A stretch of DNA of 64,000 nt, taken from NCBI GenBank assembly GCA_003538625.1, contig DPRR01000019.1, positions 151,504 to 215,503 on the forward strand, in the 5' to 3' direction. This stretch comes from Ignavibacteriales bacterium. Its GTDB lineage: Bacteria > Bacteroidota > Ignavibacteria > Ignavibacteriales > Ignavibacteriaceae. Positions 1-8,345 of this stretch are shown piece by piece. The notes under the pieces were generated by a model. That model searched no databases. It had not been told where the DNA came from and saw only the letters and a list, made by a program, of their open reading frames with translations. How positions within the stretch are numbered: position 1 is the stretch's first letter; every line of letters begins with the position of its first letter. Made by a program: the position numbers and the translations under genes.

Positions 1-1
1 A

Positions 2-2275
2 GAAGATTCATCTATTTATAATTTTAACTTTGTGTTGGAAAATGTTCAAAATAAAAGAGCATTTTACCTAAACATAGTTTTTGCTGAAGATCAGGATACA
101 ACAAACAATTCTTTTTATAAAATAGTAGAGCCCGGATTTCCTAATCAAACAATTGTTGTTAGCGAAATTATGTTTGCTCCGCTTGGCGGTGAACCGGAAT
201 GGATTGAGTTATACAACAACTCTGATCGGGAGATTAATTTAAAAGATTGGAATGTTTGGGATGTAATCACAACTCCTGCTAAAGCAACAATTAAAAATAA
301 TTTTATTATCGAGGGGAACGGTTTTGCGGTTTTGGCAAGAGACTCCTCAATCCTTAATTATCACAGGCATATTCCATCTTCGATTATTAAGTTAACACTA
401 CCCTCTTTTAATAATGACAGAGATGGTGTGGTCTTAAAAGATAACCGCGGGATTACAATTGACTCCGTGTTTTATTCTAATGAATGGGGTGGTAAAAACG
501 GTTTTTCTCTCGAAAGAATTTCGACAACAAACCCATCAAATAATCAATTCAATTGGGCTAGTAGTAAAGATATTGAACAAAGCACACCGGGAAGAATTAA
601 TAGTATCACCCCCAAGCAATTTGATTTATCGGTAAGCGGAATTTTTTTCTCACCAAGATTTCCGACTTTGGGTGATGACGTTTCATTAACCGCTAAAATA
701 AAGAACAATGGAAATCAATCTGCACAAAATTTTATTACTGAATTTTATATCGATACAGATTCCAATAACATCGTTGATTTTCTACTAAGTTCAGTCGAAT
801 CTTCAAACTTAATTGCGGGTGATTCAATTCTTATTACAGCTGCTTCGCAAATTCCATCGATTACAAAAAAAATTTTAACGGTAATCAGAGTTATATATTT
901 ATCTGATGAGGATACGCTTAACAATTATTATGAAGAATTTATTGAGCCCGGCTTTGCACAAAACACAATTAAGATTAATGAAGTAATGTACAATCCTGCC
1001 GATGGTGAGCCGGAATGGGTTGAGTTAGTAAATGTAAGTGAGGATTCAATTAATATTAAAAACTGGATTATCAGTGATGTGCTTACAAATCCGACTAAAA
1101 ATTTTATAACTGATGAAAATATTTTTATACGCCAAAATGAATTTTTTATAATTGCAAAAGACACATCATTCAAATCTGCACATCCAAACACATATGCTAA
1201 AATATTTTATTCAAACTTTGGAAACTTAGGCAATACTTCCGATGGTGTGGTGATTTATGATTTTAGAAATGGAATTATTGATAGCTTATTTTATCGCTCA
1301 AATTGGGGAGGACGGAAAGGATTCTCTTTAGAGAGAATTTCTTTAAATTATGAAACAAACGACAGCACCAACTGGTTAACATCGCTTGATAAGGGTGGAA
1401 GCACACCGGGTTTTAATAATTCTATTTTCAATATTCCGTTGTATGAAAAAAATACTCTGATAATTAATGAAATAATGTACGATCCTGAATCGGGGAATAG
1501 CGAGTATGTTGAGTTTTTAAATTTAAGTCCCGATTCAATAAATATCGGTGGATGGAGATTTGAAGATGAGAATGGGAACATCAACAAATTATATGAGACA
1601 AGTTTTATAGTTCCTCCAAAACTGTTTTTCGTTCTGTTCTCTGATTCATCATCAATAAATCATTTCGGTCTAATTGAATATCCGTACAAAAATATTGTTG
1701 GTACGTCAAGTCTTGGGTTAGTTAATACCGGCGAATTAATTTTATTAAAAGATGCGAGAGGAAATGTAATAGATTCGGTTTTTTACAGCAGTAGTTGGAA
1801 TAATAAAAACATTGCATTTACAAAGGGTAAATCTTTGGAAAAAATTAATCCGGGTTTAAGTGGAAACGATCCACTCAACTGGAGTACTTCAGTAAATTCG
1901 CTCGGCGGCACACCAGGAAATCAAAATAGTGTATTTGCAGAAAATTTAAATCAAGCAGCTAATCTTTCAGTAAATCCTAATCCATTCTCTCCTGATAATG
2001 ACGGGTTTGAAGATTTTTCATTAATAAATTACAACCTTTCTCAGGCAATCGCCCAGGTAAGAATTAAAATATTTGACAGCAAAGGAAGATTAGTACGTAC
2101 ATTGTTAAACAATCGAGCCAGCGGCTCAAGCGGTTCTGTTATATTTGATGGACTTGACGATGCTGGTTATTCATTAAGAATGGGAATTTATATAATATTC
2201 TTAGAAGCCCTAAATGATAATTCCGGCGTAGTTGAAACAATTAAATCCACTGTTGTGGTTGCAAGAAAACTTTAG
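2..2275 (+). CDS. Lamin-tail-domain secreted protein, 5' end outside window
   Basis: The reading frame is open to the left edge of the window, so the gene is probably truncated here; the first in-frame start candidate is a GTG at 32, which has no obvious ribosome binding site. Counting from that GTG, three lamin-tail-like domains begin near residues 42, 313 and 476, each opening with a motif such as INEVMYNPADGEPEWVEL and followed by a conserved SVFYSNEWGGKNGFSLERI-like strand. A CARDB-like beta domain lies between the first two. The last ~100 residues (from LSVNPNPFSPDNDGFEDF) resemble the FlgD-like/CHU_C C-terminal domain that directs cargo to type IX secretion. Lamin-tail domains in secreted bacterial proteins are thought to bind or anchor at the surface. 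I infer a cell-surface or secreted protein; substrate unknown. Confidence 0.85.
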   Translation, partial: EDSSIYNFNFVLENVQNKRAFYLNIVFAEDQDTTNNSFYKIVEPGFPNQTIVVSEIMFAPLGGEPEWIELYNNSDREINLKDWNVWDVITTPAKATIKNNFIIEGNGFAVLARDSSILNYHRHIPSSIIKLTLPSFNNDRDGVVLKDNRGITIDSVFYSNEWGGKNGFSLERISTTNPSNNQFNWASSKDIEQSTPGRINSITPKQFDLSVSGIFFSPRFPTLGDDVSLTAKIKNNGNQSAQNFITEFYIDTDSNNIVDFLLSSVESSNLIAGDSILITAASQIPSITKKILTVIRVIYLSDEDTLNNYYEEFIEPGFAQNTIKINEVMYNPADGEPEWVELVNVSEDSINIKNWIISDVLTNPTKNFITDENIFIRQNEFFIIAKDTSFKSAHPNTYAKIFYSNFGNLGNTSDGVVIYDFRNGIIDSLFYRSNWGGRKGFSLERISLNYETNDSTNWLTSLDKGGSTPGFNNSIFNIPLYEKNTLIINEIMYDPESGNSEYVEFLNLSPDSINIGGWRFEDENGNINKLYETSFIVPPKLFFVLFSDSSSINHFGLIEYPYKNIVGTSSLGLVNTGELILLKDARGNVIDSVFYSSSWNNKNIAFTKGKSLEKINPGLSGNDPLNWSTSVNSLGGTPGNQNSVFAENLNQAANLSVNPNPFSPDNDGFEDFSLINYNLSQAIAQVRIKIFDSKGRLVRTLLNNRASGSSGSVIFDGLDDAGYSLRMGIYIIFLEALNDNSGVVETIKSTVVVARKL

Positions 2276-2488
2276 TTTTGCATGCTGGGGCATTCAAAAC
2301 TTAAAATAAATTTAATAGAAAAATTAATTGTAACTCATTATTCGTACTGAAATAGCATAAAAAATGATTCTGAAATTGTCACTAATTCTGCTTTAACATA
2401 ACTAAAGTATACATAAAGAATTTGTTTGTATTATTTCGCTTTTGAACAGGTTTTCGTCCGAATAAATAAACACAATCCGAGGAGAAGT

Positions 2489-3568
2489 ATGAAGAAATCA
2501 ATTCTATCATTTTTATTCATTACTATGTACTTGCTGGCAATTGAGTCATTAGCGCTGCCACGATTTGCAGTTAAACTTGGTGATAAATGCAGCGATTGCC
2601 ATTATAATCCAAGTGGTGGACTAATAAGAAATGATGCCGGATGGAATTGGGGAAAAAATACTTTAAGTATGATTTCAGCACGTGATAAAGATTTTATTAT
2701 GTCACCAAGAATTTCCGATAATATTTCAATCGGTCTTGATTATAGAACACAATATATTTATTCACAATCAAGTAAGCGAACATATTTCCAGAATATGACA
2801 GCAGCGCTGCACACAAATTTTGCATTATCAAAACAAATAAATCTTGTCGGCAAGTATGATTTTGTGAATGTTCTTTGGGAAGGTTACGGAGTTGCAAAAA
2901 TTCTTCCTGCTAACGGATATATAAAAGCTGGGGTATATGTTCCTAATTATGGAATTAGACTCGATGATCATACTGCATATACCAGAGAAGGTCTGATCTT
3001 CAATCCATTTTATAGAGAAGCGGGAGTTGAGATTGGGTTTTTTGCTGAAAACTGGTTATATGTTAGTGCAAGTGCCGGATCAAATCTCACTGATGTTACA
3101 AGTAATTATTCTAAGGATCCAACTTACATAGCAAGATTGGAACTAACACCAAATCTGGGAGATGTTGGTTTGATGTTTGGCGGGTCCGTTGCGTCAGTAA
3201 AACTTGGCAGCGCCGGATCAACTTTAAATACAAGTATGTACGGTGGATTTTTTGGTTTTGGTTATGACGAGTTTACTCTGCTTGCAGAGTATGATTTGGC
3301 CAATGATCTTTATTTCTCAGATGTAAAATCAAATATGCTTATGGTGGAAGCTGCTTATGGAATATTAACGGGACTTGAAGCTGTTGTTAGATTTGACAGA
3401 ATAGATTACAATGCAAATGTTAGTTCAGACGAAATATCACGATTAATCTTTGGATTTGAATTTCACCCTTACAGTTTTATAGAAATACGACCGCAGTACA
3501 GACTGGTAATAGAAGATCCTTCCGTTGATAATGATTCTTTCGTTCTTCAGTTGCATTTTTGGTATTAG
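2489..3568 (+). CDS. Heme-c (CXXCH) outer-membrane beta-barrel protein
   Basis: This is a 359-residue protein. I chose ATG 2489 over an upstream TTG-type start at 2426 because GGAGAAG sits just before it and a Sec signal peptide (MKKSILSFLFITMYLLAIES) begins there. Directly after the signal peptide comes KCSDCHYN, a single CXXCH c-type heme attachment motif. The remainder is rich in alternating amphipathic strands with many Tyr/Phe/Gly residues and ends in an aromatic pair (HFWY), as outer-membrane barrels do. A covalent heme at the periplasmic mouth of a barrel suggests a porin-linked electron-transfer role; that role is inference. No cytochrome maturation or partner cytochrome gene is adjacent. 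It could instead be a barrel whose CXXCH binds a metal. Confidence 0.72.
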   Translation: MKKSILSFLFITMYLLAIESLALPRFAVKLGDKCSDCHYNPSGGLIRNDAGWNWGKNTLSMISARDKDFIMSPRISDNISIGLDYRTQYIYSQSSKRTYFQNMTAALHTNFALSKQINLVGKYDFVNVLWEGYGVAKILPANGYIKAGVYVPNYGIRLDDHTAYTREGLIFNPFYREAGVEIGFFAENWLYVSASAGSNLTDVTSNYSKDPTYIARLELTPNLGDVGLMFGGSVASVKLGSAGSTLNTSMYGGFFGFGYDEFTLLAEYDLANDLYFSDVKSNMLMVEAAYGILTGLEAVVRFDRIDYNANVSSDEISRLIFGFEFHPYSFIEIRPQYRLVIEDPSVDNDSFVLQLHFWY

Positions 3569-3581
3569 AAAAACTAATCCG

Positions 3582-3609
3582 GTGGAGTCCACTTAACGGT
3601 TGACTCCAC
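3582..3609. terminator. Hairpin after the CXXCH barrel gene
   Basis: GTGGAGTC (3582-3589) pairs with GACTCCAC (3602-3609) across a 12-nt loop, 14 bases after the barrel gene stop. No T-tract follows, so termination is only plausible. Confidence 0.4.
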
Positions 3610-3723
3610 TTAAAATAATCTGATTCAGAATTATTATTTTACCTTCCATTTCAAACAGCCATGGCAGACTAACTTCTTATTCATTATATTTTAGATATCA
3701 ATAAATCAATCTCATCTATAAAT

Positions 3724-6700
3724 ATGGAAAACCGATCATCAAGAGTTAGACAGCAGGGTTTAGAAGACGTATTTAGTTCACGCATAAAAAAATTCCAGCG
3801 TTTAATGCGTTACAAAATCCGCGAGATACTTCTTGTATCAAGTATTTATGATAATTATCTCTTTGAAGAAGACGGCAGACTCTACGAATTGATTCGTGAA
3901 GAATATCAAACACTTAATTTAAGTTTCGCTCCTGAGCTAATCCATGTTACAACGGGTGAAGAAGCACTTGAAATGTTAAGCGGTCAGCACAATTATGATC
4001 TTATTATTACAACTCTTCATATTGAGGATATGCATGTAATTAAGTTTGCTCAAATGGTCAGGCAATCGGGTATCAACCTGCCCATTGTTTTGCTTGCTTA
4101 TGATAATCGTGAAAGAAAAGAACTAACCACAAATTATGATACATCTATCTTTGAAAGAATTTTTATCTGGAGTGGTGATTATCGTTTGCTTATTGCAATT
4201 GCAAAATTAATTGAGGATCGTATTAATGTTGAAAATGATACAAAAAATATTGGTGTTCAATCGATAATAGTAGTTGAAGATAACATTAAATTTTACTCAT
4301 CATATCTGCCTATAATTTACACTGAGATTTTTATACAATCTCAAAAACTGATAAAAGAAGGTATCAATCTAACCCATAAGTTTTTAAGAATGCGTGCGCG
4401 ACCAAAAATTTTACTTTTTACAACTTACGAAGAAGCCTGGTCATATTACGAAGAGTACCAGGAATATGTTCTCGGATTAATACTTGATATAAATTTCAGA
4501 CGTCACGGTATAAAAGATCCTGAAGCGGGAATAAAGTTTGCACGCACTGTACGCTCGCAGCACGATGACATACCTATTTTACTGCAATCAAGTGATGCAG
4601 GATTTAGAGAAAAAGCATTTGAAATAGGCGCTTCATTTTTGCACAAAAACTCTCCCAGATTATTACACGAATTAAGAGATTTTATGCTTCAGAATTTTGG
4701 TTTTGGAGATTTTGTTTTTACAAACAATGAAGGGAAAGAAGTTTTTAGAGCTGCAAATTTATCTCAGTTAGAAGAAGCATTAAAAGTAATTCCGGATGAA
4801 AGTCTGGTTTATCACGCTTCCAGAAATCATTTTTCTAAATGGCTTAAAGCGCGTACTGAATTTTATCTGGCACACAAATTACGACCGCATAAAGTAGGTG
4901 ATTTTCAATCAGTGCAGGGTTTACGTGACAGACTTTTAAGTTCTTTACAAGAGTACAGAAAACTTCAGCAGAGCGGAATAATACTTGATTTTAGAACAGA
5001 TCTGTTTGATCCTAAAAATAGTTTTGCAAGAATAGGCGGTGGTTCTCTGGGTGGTAAAGCCCGGGGTTTGGGATTCATCAACACATTAATAATAAATTAT
5101 AATCTTAGCCATAAATTTGATGATGTCGAAATAAGTGTGCCTTCGGCAATTGTAATTGGAACAGAGGTTTTTGATAGATTTATTAGTGCAAACAAATTAG
5201 ATCAGCTTGCATATGTTGAGATTGATGATCTTGAGATTACAAGAAGATTTGTAAATGCTGAAATTTTTCCGGTTGAAATTATAAGTAAGCTCAGAGAATT
5301 TCTTGAGATAACAAAATCACCACTTGCGGTTAGATCTTCAAGTCTGCTGGAGGATTCTCAGTTTCTTCCATTCGCAGGTGTTTACGAAACTTATATGATT
5401 CCAAACAGCAATCCTGATTTTGAAATAAGATTAGAAGAGTTATTGCAATCGATAAAAAGTGTTTATGCTTCAACATTTCATAAAAAGGCAAAAGATTATA
5501 TAAAATCTACTTCTTATGGATTGGAAGAAGAAAAAATGGCTGTAGTAATTCAGAGACTGGTTGGAGCAAAAAGAGACGAAAGGTTTTATCCTGATTTTGC
5601 CGGTGTTGCCAAGTCTTATAATTTCTATCCGATGGAACCGCAAAAACCAACCGATGGTATTGCTCTTGTTGCACTTGGTTTGGGTAAAACAGTTGTTGAA
5701 GGCGGCAATGCTATCAGGTTCTGTCCAAAGTATCCAAAACATATGCTCCAATTTTTTTCTACAAAAGAAACTTTAAAAAATGCTCAACAGGATTTTTATG
5801 CACTTGATCTTAACGGAAAACTGGAACATAATCCTGAAAGTATTGAGGACACACTTGTTAAAAGCTACAAACTTTCTGATTCTGAAAAAGACGGAACACT
5901 TTTTTCTGTAGGTTCAACATACACTCAGGAGAATGAAGGAATTTATGACGGCATTTCCAGAGATGGAGTACGGGTTGTTACTTTTGCACCTATCCTAAAA
6001 CATAAAATATTTCCGCTGCCAGAAATACTTGACTTACTTTTGGACTTTGGTTCCTGGGGAATGGGAACTCCAGTAGAAATTGAATTTGCAGTAAATCTTA
6101 ATGTTGCTGCGGGAGAGAGAAAAGAATTTGCCATGCTTCAAATGAGACCAATGGTACTTAGCCGCGAAAGTGAAGAACTGATGATTGGCGAGGTTAAGGA
6201 AGAAGATATTGTTTGTAAAAGTAATCAGGTGCTTGGCAACGGAGCTATAAATGGAATTTTTGATATTGTGGTTGTTGATATAAATAAATTTGAAAGAAGT
6301 AAAAGTAAAGAAGTTGCTCTTGAAGTAAGTAAACTGAATTCTAAACTGATTACTGAAAGAAGACCGTATCTGTTATTTGGTGTTGGCAGATGGGGTTCGC
6401 TTGATCCATGGCTCGGTATTCCTGTTACATGGGATCAAATTTCCGGGGCATCAGTTATTGTAGAATCAGGATTTAAAGATTTTAGTGTTACACCATCCCA
6501 GGGCTCTCACTTTTTTCAAAATTTAACTTCCTTTAGAGTCGGATATTTTACTGTTAACTCTGATGATCATTTAAATTTTATTGATTGGGATTGGTTAAGT
6601 AAACAGCCGGAATTAGAGGAACTTAAATATACAAGACATTTAAGATTGTACGCTCCTATGAATGTAAGGATTAATGGACATGAGAGTCGTGGAATAATTT

Positions 6701-6732
6701 TAAAACCGGGAGTTGAATTAACTGAAGTATAA
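3724..6732 (+). CDS. Receiver-like domains fused to PPDK N-terminal (PEP/pyruvate-binding) domain
   Basis: This protein has 1002 residues. Residues ~35-165 look like a degenerate response-regulator receiver fold (LIITTLHI where the phospho-Asp would be). Residues ~180-330 look like a second receiver with an acidic pocket (IIVVEDN), a candidate phospho-Asp in LILDINF and a conserved-type Lys in LHKNS. A linker leads into an ATP-grasp-like PPDK_N domain at ~440-810: GSLGGKARGLGF, SPLAVRSSSLLEDS, LGLGKTVVEGGNAIRF and the domain end LQMRPMVL. The central phospho-His domain and the C-terminal PEP-binding barrel of PEP synthase/PPDK are not seen; about 190 unassigned residues follow. It is therefore unlikely to be a complete PEP synthase, and a signalling or phosphotransfer function is inferred. 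The start ATG lacks a strong Shine-Dalgarno sequence. Confidence 0.85.
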   Translation: MENRSSRVRQQGLEDVFSSRIKKFQRLMRYKIREILLVSSIYDNYLFEEDGRLYELIREEYQTLNLSFAPELIHVTTGEEALEMLSGQHNYDLIITTLHIEDMHVIKFAQMVRQSGINLPIVLLAYDNRERKELTTNYDTSIFERIFIWSGDYRLLIAIAKLIEDRINVENDTKNIGVQSIIVVEDNIKFYSSYLPIIYTEIFIQSQKLIKEGINLTHKFLRMRARPKILLFTTYEEAWSYYEEYQEYVLGLILDINFRRHGIKDPEAGIKFARTVRSQHDDIPILLQSSDAGFREKAFEIGASFLHKNSPRLLHELRDFMLQNFGFGDFVFTNNEGKEVFRAANLSQLEEALKVIPDESLVYHASRNHFSKWLKARTEFYLAHKLRPHKVGDFQSVQGLRDRLLSSLQEYRKLQQSGIILDFRTDLFDPKNSFARIGGGSLGGKARGLGFINTLIINYNLSHKFDDVEISVPSAIVIGTEVFDRFISANKLDQLAYVEIDDLEITRRFVNAEIFPVEIISKLREFLEITKSPLAVRSSSLLEDSQFLPFAGVYETYMIPNSNPDFEIRLEELLQSIKSVYASTFHKKAKDYIKSTSYGLEEEKMAVVIQRLVGAKRDERFYPDFAGVAKSYNFYPMEPQKPTDGIALVALGLGKTVVEGGNAIRFCPKYPKHMLQFFSTKETLKNAQQDFYALDLNGKLEHNPESIEDTLVKSYKLSDSEKDGTLFSVGSTYTQENEGIYDGISRDGVRVVTFAPILKHKIFPLPEILDLLLDFGSWGMGTPVEIEFAVNLNVAAGERKEFAMLQMRPMVLSRESEELMIGEVKEEDIVCKSNQVLGNGAINGIFDIVVVDINKFERSKSKEVALEVSKLNSKLITERRPYLLFGVGRWGSLDPWLGIPVTWDQISGASVIVESGFKDFSVTPSQGSHFFQNLTSFRVGYFTVNSDDHLNFIDWDWLSKQPELEELKYTRHLRLYAPMNVRINGHESRGIILKPGVELTEV

Positions 6733-7099
6733 AAATATAAATCTTGCTTTCCTGATTGAGATACTTGTTGGGTTTGGGTGCATTATATCAATCAGTTTAA
6801 TCGGCTACAAAGGTCTGGCAGCATTAGCAATTCTTGCACTACGCCCATTAATATTAGAGCGTGAAAAAATTGATGATGAAAAATCATATTTACGATTTTC
6901 TTATAAAGTTTTATCCAACAGCTTACTTATAATTTTTCTGATGATAGTTTTTGAGATCATAATTATTCATTTTATTCCTGTGTGGAGCGTTAAACTTCCA
7001 CCAGTTGAAGACCTATTTATTATACTTATTCCATTTTTTCTTCTTACTCACGGAATAGTTGGTTTCATTAATTCCTCAAATTTAGAAACACATAAGTAA
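6722..7099 (+). CDS. Small multi-pass membrane protein with probable CTG start
   Basis: A 125-codon frame runs uninterrupted from CTG 6722 to TAA 7097-7099, overlapping the end of the PPDK-like gene by 11 bases. It contains no upstream ATG, GTG or TTG in frame, so start-restricted gene finders would miss it. From CTG it would read MKYKNINLAFLIEILVGF, a Lys-rich start followed by a hydrophobic helix. Three or four membrane segments are visible (IEILVGFGCIISISLIG, KGLAALAILALRPLIL, LLIIFLMIVFEIIIIHFI, DLFIILIPFFLLTHGIVG). The overlap suggests translational coupling. An ATA or ATT start a few codons later is also possible. I do not recognise the family. Confidence 0.6.
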   Translation: MKYKNINLAFLIEILVGFGCIISISLIGYKGLAALAILALRPLILEREKIDDEKSYLRFSYKVLSNSLLIIFLMIVFEIIIIHFIPVWSVKLPPVEDLFIILIPFFLLTHGIVGFINSSNLETHK

Positions 7100-7193
7100 T
7101 TTAAAATTTACTTCCATTCGCTGTACGCCTCTATAAGTCAAGCATGAAAAATGTTATATTAACATTTACAAAAAATCAAAAAAGTAAAGATAA

Positions 7194-8318
7194 ATGAGCT
7201 TGATTCTTAAAGAAGTATCTTCTAAAAAACAACTAAAAAAATTCATAGCATTTCCATACGATTTATACAGGGGCAATAAATATTTTATTCCCCCTTTGCG
7301 ATTTGATGAAATGAAAACATTAAATAAAAAAGTAAACCCTGCTTTTGAATTCTGTGATTCAAAATACTGGCTGGTATATAAAGATGATAGGGTTGTTGGA
7401 AGAGTTGCGGGTATTATTAATTCCAAGTTCAATGATAAGTTTAATAAAAAAGAAGCACGGTTCGGCTGGATAGATTTTGAAGATGATTTATCAATTTCAT
7501 CTTTGCTTTTTAATACTGTGGAGCAATGGGCTGCAGCAAAAGGAATGAAAAGTATTCACGGTCCTTTGGGCTTTACCGATATGGACGGTGAAGGTATGCT
7601 GATTGAAGGTTTTGATGAGGTAAGTTCTCTGGGCAACATTTACAATTATCCCTATTATCCTGAACACATTGAAAAACTAGGTTATTCAAAAGATATCGAC
7701 TGGATAGAATTTGATGCTAAAATCCCAAAAGAAACTCCCGAAAAAATTGCAAGAATTTCCGAAATAGCCTTACAAAGAAATAAACTTCATGTTCCTGTTT
7801 TCAAAAAAGCCAAGGATATGCTGCCTTATGCAAGAGATATTTTTATAATGATTAATCAAACCTATAAAGATCTTTATGGATTTGTAGAATTGACTGATAA
7901 ACAAATAGATTTTTATGTAAAGCAGTATTTTTCTTTCATACGCCCGGAATATTTACCCCTTGTGCTTGATGAGAATAATAAACTTGCAGCATTTGGAATT
8001 ACAATGCCATCATTAAATTCTGCACTTCAAAAAATAAACGGCAGACTTTTTCCGTTCGGATTTTTATATATTCTGAGAGAAATGAAAAGAAGCCGAAGAC
8101 TGGATTTGTATCTTACCGCCGTTAGAATTGATTTACAAAATAAAGGTGTAAACGCTCTATTGATCAACCAGATTAATAAAGTTTGTATCAAAAATAATAT
8201 TACTAATGTTGAAACAAATCGGGAACTGGAAAGCAATGAAAAAGTACAGGCGCAATGGAAACTTTATGATGTACGCCAGCATAAGAGAAGACGATGCTAC
8301 AAAAAATTATTAGCTTAA
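7194..8318 (+). CDS. GNAT-like N-acetyltransferase family protein
   Basis: This 374-residue soluble protein has no signal peptide. It resembles large GNAT-superfamily proteins common in Bacteroidota. An N-terminal half carries KYWLVYKDDRVVGRVAGIIN, the strand pair typical of acetyl-CoA-binding folds, followed by GFTDMDGEGMLIEGFDE. A second half holds another acetyltransferase-like core (DENNKLAAFGITMPSL, then DLYLTAVRIDLQNKGVNALLI), suggesting a tandem or expanded GNAT. The family is recognised by overall pattern only, and the acceptor substrate is unknown. The next gene, a cation antiporter, lies 27 bases downstream, so the two may be co-transcribed. Confidence 0.65.
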   Translation: MSLILKEVSSKKQLKKFIAFPYDLYRGNKYFIPPLRFDEMKTLNKKVNPAFEFCDSKYWLVYKDDRVVGRVAGIINSKFNDKFNKKEARFGWIDFEDDLSISSLLFNTVEQWAAAKGMKSIHGPLGFTDMDGEGMLIEGFDEVSSLGNIYNYPYYPEHIEKLGYSKDIDWIEFDAKIPKETPEKIARISEIALQRNKLHVPVFKKAKDMLPYARDIFIMINQTYKDLYGFVELTDKQIDFYVKQYFSFIRPEYLPLVLDENNKLAAFGITMPSLNSALQKINGRLFPFGFLYILREMKRSRRLDLYLTAVRIDLQNKGVNALLINQINKVCIKNNITNVETNRELESNEKVQAQWKLYDVRQHKRRRCYKKLLA

Positions 8319-8345
8319 TTTTTAATATTAATATCAATTGCAAAT

